Of a stretch of DNA of 64,000 bases, positions 55,400-64,000 are shown piece by piece; positions within the stretch are counted from its first letter, which is position 1, and every line of letters begins with the position of its first letter. Where the stretch lies: the NCBI GenBank assembly GCA_958298945.1, contig OY282609.1, positions 12,134,326-12,198,325 of the forward strand, read 5' to 3'. A model generated the notes under the pieces. The model was given only the letters and a program-made list of their open reading frames with translations. It was not told the origin of the DNA and did no database searches. Made by a program: the position numbers and the translations under genes. The DNA is from Atherix ibis (taxonomy: Eukaryota > Arthropoda > Insecta > Diptera > Athericidae).

Positions 55400-57480
55400 C
55401 TTTTAAATTAATATTGTTGTTGGTAGTCGGGAAATCTCGTAGTGATCAGGGAATTACAAACCAAAATGCTGAAATCTCTGGTGAGCAATGGTATTGCAAT
55501 CGCAGAGGAGATGCTCCAACATTTCATCCTCTTTAGAGCAAAAACGACCGATTTGTTGTGTCAGATTTGCTCATCTTATTAAGATTATATCTGAACAGAC
55601 AATGGCCAGTGAGCAGTCTTAGGTATGGTTTGTTGAGTTTAAGGACATCTGCCGCCCTTTTTTTTGGAAAAGGCGATGAATTCCATTAGTGTGAGTTTTT
55701 AACCCCGCGTTCTAAGAAGCCCAGATGACCCTTTGGATAGCCACAGAAGGGTTCTGTTGCAATGAACGGAATATTTGGTCCCCTTTTTGCAAGTTTGTCT
55801 TCTAATTCGTTACCCTCAATACCCTCATTAGCTTGCACCCACAACAAAGTTACTAGTCAGTTGATTTAGGACCGTAAGGATATCCCAAACTAGCTTGGAT
55901 TGGACCTCAGATGAGACAAGAGCTTTCAATACAGCTTGGCTTCTAAATTTATGTATATTTTGCATTGCATAGGTTTCTTCTGAAAAATGAATGGCCTTAA
56001 ATAGACGATAATAAGGTTGGACTACACCCGCCCCAATATCCAAACCTACTTTAGTAAAATACGTGTGCCGTTTTTTCGAGTGACGGCCCTCTCACCTTTC
56101 AGATTAAGCGCTCCTTGAGAACTATTTTGAAGGACTGGTTTAAGTAAGGTTTCCTCGACATTGCGCTCGAGGAAATTATTTTAGGTTGACTTTCTGGAAT
56201 TATTTTAGGTTCGATACAATCTTAATATGTTCAGATAGGGTGCCTGGTTTAAAGATTTTGAAATGTCCTAATATGAGAGCCCCTTTAGCCGCTTCCTTTT
56301 TATTATGCAAATGCAAAGGTAGCAGGTCTGAAAAAGCTTCAAGAGCTGTCGTGGGGCATGTTCTTAGATCACATGTATTACCCAAGCATGCCAGTCTTTG
56401 AACTTTACGAAAGCTTGCTTGGGTAGTCCATTGTTCAACCTTAGGCCACCAAACGAGAGCCGCGCAGGTGATAATGAGTCTAACTATTGCCAGATATGAC
56501 CACTGTATCATTTCTGATTGCAGACCCCAGGTTTTACCGAAGAGCCTATGACAAGCCTAAATGGCTCTAATTTCTCTATCAGTAACGCTGGTAAGGTGTG
56601 AGTTCCAAGTCCATTTTCAGTCCAGAATAAGCCCTAGATATTTGACCTCAGTAGAAAAGTTAAGTTCATCTTGACAATGGTGAGGTTCAACTTGTGCTTC
56701 TTAGTGAATGGAACTAAGGCCGTTTTTTGAGGGTTTATATTGAGATCTGCCTCTTGGCACCATGTTTAGGACGCTCTGCATTCCGTACAAAATTATTTCT
56801 ACGAATTGCCCTCCGATCATCAAGACCAGGTAATCAGCATAACCTTAAACTTCAAAGCCAGCTGCAGATAATTTGACAAGAAGGTCATCAATGACAAGTG
56901 ACCAAAATTAGGGGTGATAGTACCTCGCCCTGTGGACAACTTTTAACAGCTCTTACTGTCACTAAATCATTTCCAGTTTAGCTGTGATATTGCGGCTAAA
57001 CAGCATGGCCCTAATCTAGCTAATCGTGGGGACTTCAACTCCCTTGCGTAAAGCCGCCCCCTTTATGGACGCATAGCAGGTGTTATTAAATGCTCCTTCT
57101 ACGTCTAGGAGCGCCCATAAAGCTATTTCTTTAGCAAAAAACGTTTTTCTATCTATATACGAGTACGTGGAGGGCAGTTTCAGTAAATTTACCCGTTTGA
57201 TACGTAAACTGATTGATCATTTTTAAGAATATCACATCTAATATGAAGGTCTTAAGCCTTTTCCATAGCTTCAAGAAGGAACGATGTAAAGCTGATAGGT
57301 CTTAAGTGTTTTGGCTTCAAGGATTTTATCACCCATCTATTTTGAATGTAGCCAAAATAGTAGCTGGCTCTAAAAATCTTAACAAGAGCCAGGAGTCAAT
57401 ACTTCCAAATTTTGCTGTAACATATGGTGAGGGCTTAAAGGATTTTCAAATCCAAGATTTGATACTTGTCTAAAAAATGT
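55400..57480 (-). mobile_element. LOA-like non-LTR retrotransposon with RT and RNase H remains
   Basis: About 2 kb of an I/LOA-type LINE reads on the minus strand. In order: LDVEGAFNN (57082-57108) and CPQGEVLSP (about 56914-56940) of reverse transcriptase; GYADYLVL (about 56830), where the catalytic YADD has become YADY; then SYLAIVRLIITCAALVWW and KVQRLACLGNTCDLRTCPTT (56200-56511). RNase H follows: GAGVVQPYYRLFKAIHFSEE and AVLKALVSSEVQSKLVWD (55828-56043), and EGIEGNELEDKLAKRG. It ends in a Cys-rich tail, CRFCSKEDEMLEHLLCDCN (about 55480-55560). Stops and frameshifts break it throughout, and the 5' endonuclease region is missing. It is a 5'-truncated fossil. A shorter piece is at 14096. 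Confidence 0.85.
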
Positions 57481-59049
57481 AAAAAACATATTTACGCTTA
57501 GCTTAAATTAAATTTACACTTAAATCCTAGATTAAATGGAAAGACACAACAAATGTTCAAAAATTGTGAAAAGGATCACTTTACTTGACAAGATATGAAA
57601 AGGAAGCTTACCGATTAGTCACCTTTTACGACAGGCAATAAATACCAAAGGGCTCTTTTTAAACTCCAGCCCTACACGGAGTCACAAATTATTTTTTTTC
57701 TTCTTATTTTTATTTGTGTAATTGAAAAATTTATTATTTAATGAAAAAATCAATTTTTGCCAACAAAAAAAACTTCGTTTTATCAAATATTTCCTGTCAA
57801 ATCATATAAAATTTTGTAATATTAAAAGTTCTGTAAAAAAAAAAAAAAAAAACCAAATAAGGTAAAACTCTACTCTATACCTTTGTGTACAGATAAAACA
57901 GACTCACATTTTTATTTATTATGTGCAGATTAATGATATCGTGTTTGGTCAATTTAAATGCATTAAGAATTTTTAGATTAACTTAAACAGTTTTTCACTT
58001 ATATTTTGTGTGATTATTACAATCATCATCAATCATTCTTCATTCAACTTTCTTTTCAATTGTAATCGAGTGAAAATTCTGTTGACTAAACAAAAAAGTA
58101 GATAAAAAGCTCGCAAGCTATTTTTTACTTAATACGATACTCATATACTCGTACAAATATGATCTTATTTTTATGATGATTTTCTGTTTATCATTTTAAT
58201 GTTGAATTCATGTTAAATGGAAAAATAAAAAACCTTTCAAAACTGCCATGTAAATTGTGAGTAAGTGGTTCAACAAGAAAGTTCCGTAGACAAAGAAATA
58301 TGTACAAGTACAGCAGGAGTAGACACAAAGAAAAGAATCATCCGCCATTTCAGTAAAGCTGTTCCTTGTGTACCCAAAAAAAACATTTTCGGAACTCGTC
58401 CCTGTCGAATTATTGATTTCTTTCCTTCTCGTCGAACAACATTATCAAATTAAATTTTAATATGATTAATGACCGCCCAGAATACTGCAGAATATTACTA
58501 CTCTGCTCATTATCCCATAATGGGAATTTCATAGAATTTTTAACATCAATTTGATTGCGACGCAGCAAGAGTAGCATTGGCTTATTAGAATAAATGGATA
58601 ACATGCCATCGATTATACCATATAGTATGTCATGGTAAACTCTTGCTGCAGAATGATGATGCTATAAAATTTCCTATTTTGGAGATCTTTCTTTACTTAT
58701 TCGAAGAAAATTTCTAACAAACGTTAATCATCCGATAGTGAAAAAAATTAAACCTCAAAAAATGGTTATTTGACAACAACAGAAAAAAATCCCCCATATT
58801 TAAAAATGATATTTCTTAAATTAAATCGACGACTTAATTCTTTTTATTTATTTGTTTTTTATCTGTGTTATTAGATAATGTAATATTGAAATTTTTTTAT
58901 AAGCGATTAATTCAATTTTTGCTTTCGAAAGTAAAGTTGAATTAAATAAAATTTAAATTTAGATTTTCATAATATTTACATATCTACGTTGCCATTTTTC
59001 ATTTTAACAATTTCTTCGACAATTTAATGCTTTTAATGTTGGTGACTAT
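57481..59049. other. Mostly AT-rich non-coding DNA
   Basis: The first 180 bases may still be decayed LINE. A 62-codon frame at 58265-58453 is unrecognised. No other features. Confidence 0.4.
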
Positions 59050-59300
59050 TTTGCCTTTAAAGTTCAACGGCGTCAAATTGCAAATTGACATCACTAAATC
59101 TCAAAATAACATATGTCCAGATATACTATGGTAGTTTAGGCCAAAAAAACTTAATAATCATACCGGACATAGCGCTCAGGATTGTTGACAGTACGGGTTT
59201 CTCTATCGTTATTTTCAAAAAGCCTGATAATCGAGCATCCAATAAGCATATCGTTAGCGTAATTTTATCGTATTCTTTGGTAATAAAACGATCTAAACGT
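59050..59300 (-). mobile_element. DD41D transposase relic
   Basis: Minus-strand remains give a TVNNPERYVRYDY block (matching TVTVNGERYR of better copies) and then FSDVN and a TPL-like end of the third catalytic block around 59070-59100. The intervening second catalytic region is missing. Edges are approximate. Confidence 0.45.
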
Positions 59301-59344
59301 TAACAGCTAAACCGTAAAGTAAATATTTGTTATCTTAGATAATA

Positions 59345-60562
59345 CCAGGTGTATAAACTTAAATCCGCTGTTTGGTTAAAGATGGCATGAGTGAGCGTAT
59401 TCAGCTACCATGGGCACGCGATGCTTTATCTTATGAGTTTGACATCTGCCAACATTAATCAGTGCACATTGTTAGCAATTTCGTACAACAACACACATTT
59501 TTCCTTTGGTAATCATGTCTACTTTTGTGCCAGAAAAAGAGCATATGTGGGAAGCTCTGCTTTTCTGCTTCAATTTGAAGAAATCGGCTGGCGAATCGCA
59601 ACGAATGCTTTTCGAGGCCTATGGTGATAGTGCTTTATCGGAAACAACGTGCCGAGATTGGTTTCGTCGGTTAAAACATGATAATTTTGACTTGTAGGAC
59701 AAGAAGCGTGAAAATCGGTCTAGGAAAGTTGAGGACCATCAATTGAAGGCTCTTTTGGACGAAGACGATACCCAATCGCAAAATATGCTCGCGGAGCAAT
59801 TGGGTGTTACTTAACCAGCTATTTCCATACATCTGCGTGCCATGGGGAAGATTTAAAAGATCGGAAAATGGGTGCCGCATGAATTGAACGATAGGCAGAT
59901 GGAGCGACGCCAAAACAAATGCGAAATCTTGCTCGCCAGACAAAAAAGAAAGTCGTTCCTTCATCGGATTGTGACAGTCGATGAAACGTGGATATATTTC
60001 GAGAATCCTAAATGCAAGAAATCGTGGGTTGATCCCGGCCAACCATCAACATCTTTCCCAAGATGTCATCAGCAGGGTGGGATCGGCAGGGTTTCGTCTA
60101 CTATGAGATGTTGAATCCTGGTGAAACTCTCATTGCTCACCGCTACCACCAACAACTGATCAAATTTCACCGTGCTCTGCGTGAAAAATGGACGAATTAT
60201 CATTAAAGACATGACAAACTGATTTTCCTCCACGACAACGCACCATCGCACACGTTACAAATGGTCCGAAACTACTTGGAGACACTCAACTGGGAGTTGC
60301 TACCCCACCCCACTTATTCACCAGACCTGGACCCTTCCGACTACCACCGGTCGATGGGCCACGCGCTCGCTGAGCTGTACTTCGATTCTGCCTCGAAAGA
60401 GAAGGAATTTTTTGGCGTGGTATCCACAAATTACCCGAGAGATGGGAAAAATATGTAGCTAGCCAGAGCAAGTACTTTGAATAAATTTGTTTTTGCTTTC
60501 TATAAAAAAAACGTGTTTTTTTTTAATTAAAAAAAACAGCGGATTTAAGCTTATACACGTAG
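59345..60562 (+). mobile_element. Mos1-like mariner copy E, defective
   Basis: 1218 bases, starting CCAGGTGTATAAACTTAAAT, ending in a diverged inverse, with TA at 59343-59344 and 60563-60564. The transposase ATG is at 59516 (MSTFVPEKEHMWEALLFCFN). It runs to NFDL and then a TAG stop; a second TAA stop lies in GVTQP. Both stops are also in copy D. VTVDETWIYFENP keeps the first catalytic Asp, though the Gly before it is changed. FLHDNAPSHT, the second Asp, is intact. Near the C-terminus the LFS codons after SDYH and about 50 bases after YFDS are deleted. Confidence 0.92.
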
Positions 60563-63500
60563 TATATTTATATGACAGCTGGACTTTATTAATAAAACTT
60601 AAAATTTTCAAAGAGAAAAAAAAAACTATTTATAAGAAACAAAATTCAATATATTATAATATAGACAAATACTATCAATCAGAATAGAAATAAAAAATTA
60701 TTTATGAATATTATGAAAAATTGACATAATAACTAACTGGTAATTTTCAATTTGCTTATAACTGAATTTATTCTTTATCATCTTTACTTTGTCAGATATA
60801 ATCAAATGCACACACCCTCTTCAAAATGATAATTTATCTTTAGCCCAAAAATCCTTATATCTACAGTTATGCCTACAAATGTGTACAAAGACAAAAAAAA
60901 AATTACAGTAACTCTAAGTTTATATGAAGAAGTAAGCTTAGCTATAAGAAAAAAAGTAAAGAATGAAATTTGTTTAAAAAAAATTACTATACGAAAAAGA
61001 ATATTGGATATATAACAACAAATCGATATGTAACATTAATAAATCACTTGAAAAAGTTCCATTTTGAAGCTGTTTGGAAAAGATAAGTAAGAAGTACTTG
61101 TTCATCATTTTGCCATCCAAGGAATGCGTATAACAAATATGTTATGTTAAATACATTTATCCATGAGTAAAAGTGTGGTTATCCTTTTTTATGTCGTGTG
61201 CAGATAAAATGGGTAAGAGAATTTCAACAAAGTACCCAACCCTTGAATACGGAACGTTCTCAATTGACAGTTTTATACAATATATTCACAAATAAGATTG
61301 ACCTCTTTACAAAAGTTTATTGCGAAATACACCTAATATATTGCCACACTAAATGAGACTCCTATCCGATATCGAATATTTCATGACCTGATATGCAACA
61401 AGCTTTACCATATGATACTCGTATACACCATCCCAATATACTGGAAGTTACAAGAATGCCTCAAGGAAAAAAAATCACTGATAATCAGAACAAAAATACC
61501 ATAAATATTGGGGATCTAATGTTTTTTCTTTCCTCTACGTGCTTTATAGGTTTTTCATCTTAAACTGTATATATTTTTGTTCAATAACACGTCATTCGTC
61601 TTGATGGAAACAAAAACAAAAACAAAATATAACTTTAAAAAAAAATTCACAATATCGGTGCGATAGCAAAATTTTTTCCGCGCCCAAATCTCTAAACTTT
61701 CGTCGTGATAGCTTCTTAGATCGATTTGTAAGAAGAAAAACAATGGAAGAATAACGAATAATTTTTTTGAGGATTTGTTATTAGCTGGGTGAGTCAAGGC
61801 AATCATTTTTTTTTTTTTTGACAATTCACTAGTCTCCCCCAATAAATCCTAATCTAACATAATTTGTTTATTTATTTATGTATTTATTTTTTGTTTTTTT
61901 TTAGTTTATGCTTTCCTAAAAAAATTTTCTTGTTTATTCTTAATAATTTATCTTAAAAACGATTAGCTATTTCTGAAACGTAATATGAATCAAGTTTAAA
62001 AAAATGGATTGAATATGTAATCATGGCGGATCAATTATCATTAAATATTCAAATTATTCCAAGTTTCAAAAATGAAAATCAAACTGCCATACCCTCAATT
62101 CCACCACACACAGTATTTTATCTTATTCACCTTTTGGCTATACGAACTACTTTACCAACAACAAAAAAATTACTTTCTGTCATATGAGAAGAAGAGAATA
62201 CAATTGTTAATTTGTAATTTATATACGTATATCATATCAAATAAATTTAAATTCATCAATACTAAAGTTATCGAGAAAAAAATATGCTAAAATATGATTC
62301 AGTATTTTTATTTCTAAAAAAATCTCATTCACCATTAATAATTTTCAACTCACCACACCTAAAATGGCGCGCGGTTTTTCAATATTCTTAATTATTCAAA
62401 ATTTCCTTCCGAACCAAATCAAATCGATTAAGACTAACGGAAAAGTTGGATATTTTTTTTTTTTTTACTATTTGGTTCTTGTTTTATTAATAATACTAAA
62501 ATCAAATATTTTTGCCGATATTTAAATCAATACTAAATTATTAAAAAAAAAAAAAGCATTAATAAAATATCAAAGATTAATAGGATAACAATTTAAGTTT
62601 TTCGTTCTTTTTAATGAAATTCAAATTTATATATTTTTATGTATTTTTTTTTTATTTATCTTTTTCTTTTTTTGAATATTTTAACAATTTCCAAATCGAT
62701 ACTATTTTTTTTTTATGTATGTATATCAGCATAATTTTCATACAAATTTTAGTATAATTTTCCAATTTTATATTTTTTCAAATATTCTCTTATGGCGGGT
62801 GTGTACTAATATATGCATGCATACATATCTAGATTCGTATGTAGGTGTATATAGAAAATACCAATAATGGCGATAATAGTAAGATTCGAAAATAAAATGA
62901 TACGTTTGCATGCCATTGTGCTTATGTCAGTAGTTCTATTGAGAATACAGATGCTAGCAATATTCGTGTTTTTTTTTTAAACCAACATAAGATTTATTTC
63001 CATAGCTAAATTATATTAATATGAATATTCATGCTTCTATATTATTTTAAGATATATTCTTTTTGATAAAAAAAAATACGATGAAAAAATTTTTAAGAAA
63101 AATATACTCGTTTATATTATTAACTTCTTTCGAAAATCTACATCGACCTTGTATGTGTCAGCTTAAAATATTATTTGTTAGAATATTGAAAATGTCACGA
63201 AATTGACTGATTACGTTAATAGATTTTACTAAAAAATACAAATCGAATATAAAGGAATTTATAATGATTTTTGTTTTTAATTTTACGTCTATATTATTTT
63301 TGATTTAATAATAACATAAATGCTTATTGAACGATTGCTGCTTGACTATTACTTGTAAAGAATTTTTAAATATTGTATTATTTATTTGTATGAAAAGAAA
63401 ATTTTATTAAAAAGAAATATGAATGTATGGTAGAGATTTAACAAACAATAAAAGCTCAAATTATAAGAACAAATTAAATAATTTGGTTTAAAAAGTAAAA

Positions 63501-63667
63501 AATAAAAAAAAATATGAAAATTATATATTTAAAAAAATATCTTATAATATGTTAAAGAAAACTACACTGACAATATGTAGAAAACTACACTACACCGTTT
63601 TACAAGTTACGTTTGAGAATACACCCTGAAACACACTCCAACATGCTTAACACAAACTAAAATTATA
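60563..63667. other. AT-rich non-coding DNA
   Basis: Very AT-rich, with many poly-T tracts and short TA/ATGC simple sequences (about 62700-62860). Open frames are short and unrecognised. No transposon terminus is seen until 63668. Confidence 0.45.
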
Positions 63668-64000
63668 CCAGGTGTATAAGCATAAATCCGCTGTTTCTGT
63701 TAAAAAAAACACATTTTTTTTTCATAGAAACCAAAAACAAATTTATTCAAAGTACTTGCCGTCACTAGCTACACATTTTTCCCATCTCTCGGGCAATTTG
63801 TGTAAACCACGCCAAAAAAAATTTCTTGTCTTTCGAGGCAAACCCCTCATCAAGCCATTTTTGGACGTCTTCGTAAGAATCAAAGTGCTGCTCAGCGAGC
63901 GCGTGGCCCACCGACGAAAACAGGTGGTAGTCGGATGGGGACAGATCTGGTGAATAAGCGGGGTGGGGTGGCACCTCCTAGTTGAGTGTCTCCAAGTAGT
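63668..64000 (-). mobile_element. Mos1-like mariner copy F, runs off the window
   Basis: The terminus CCAGGTGTATAAGCATAAAT follows TA at 63666-63667. Only the 3' part of the minus-strand transposase is inside the window: LEVPPHPAYSPDLSPSDYHLFSSVGHAL-type sequence (quoted in part) and the LDEGFASKDKKFF tail, open over 63765-63974. The third catalytic Asp (SDYHLF) is intact. Whether the rest is functional cannot be judged from this window. Confidence 0.9.

Overview
The window is AT-rich, intron- and repeat-laden animal DNA, almost certainly from an insect and most likely a fly. The evidence is Mos1-like (mauritiana-type) mariner elements, DD41D 'rosa'-type mariner relatives (a group first described in a tephritid fly), LOA/jockey/RTE-like non-LTR retrotransposon fragments, and Drosophila-style core promoter signals (Inr+DPE, TATA+Inr). 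Species is not determined. No bacterial-style operons, rRNA, tRNA or CRISPR arrays were seen.

Only one convincing host coding region is present: a 452-codon single-exon reading frame at 38039-39397 on the + strand. It has an in-frame stop just upstream of a good fly start context, and a plausible splice donor (AG|GTTAAT) just before its terminal stop. It therefore looks like the first coding exon of a larger gene, whose remaining exons would lie downstream. I do not recognise the protein; it is mostly low-complexity and probably disordered, with a less repetitive C-terminal end. A candidate DPE promoter at about 10387 and a candidate TATA promoter at about 21339, both on the + strand, could supply 5' leaders to this or another gene, but that link is inference.

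Most other recognisable sequence is dead transposons. (1) Six Mos1-like mariners (1494-2683 -, 6844-7968 +, 16819-17466 -, 44673-45959 +, 59345-60562 +, 63668-end -), the five complete-to-partial internal copies each disabled by stops, frameshifts or deletions. (2) DD41D elements of at least three terminal-repeat types (48131-49387; 13019-14095; the 1336-3594, 16670-18021 and 39514-40259 group), plus older relics near 8.1, 36.8, 41.7, 53.5 and 59.1 kb. (3) Other DD34D mariners (32630-33441, 41169-41636, about 3.3 and 30.1 kb, and a tandemly repeated relic at 23.4-24.45 kb). (4) Non-LTR retrotransposon pieces (14.1-14.46, 26.2-27.3, 44.2-46.1, 51.1-52.3, 55.4-57.5 kb).

Layout: 1-8.6 kb nested DD41D/mariner relics; 8.6-13 kb AT-rich DNA with a candidate promoter; 13-18 kb a transposon cluster; 18-23 kb AT-rich DNA with a long hairpin and a candidate TATA promoter; 23-27.4 kb tandem mariner relic and LINE remains; 27.4-37.5 kb AT-rich DNA with scattered relics; 38-39.4 kb the host exon; 39.5-46.1 kb nested transposons; 46-55 kb a fairly complete DD41D element, LINE tails and AT-rich DNA; 55-64 kb a LOA-like LINE and two mariners. 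Three independent nestings (Mos1-like into DD41D twice, and into a jockey fragment once) give a relative order: DD41D and jockey insertions first, Mos1-like later. Two Mos1-like copies share the same stop codons, and two DD41D copies share the same internal deletion, so defective copies appear to have been mobilised in trans.
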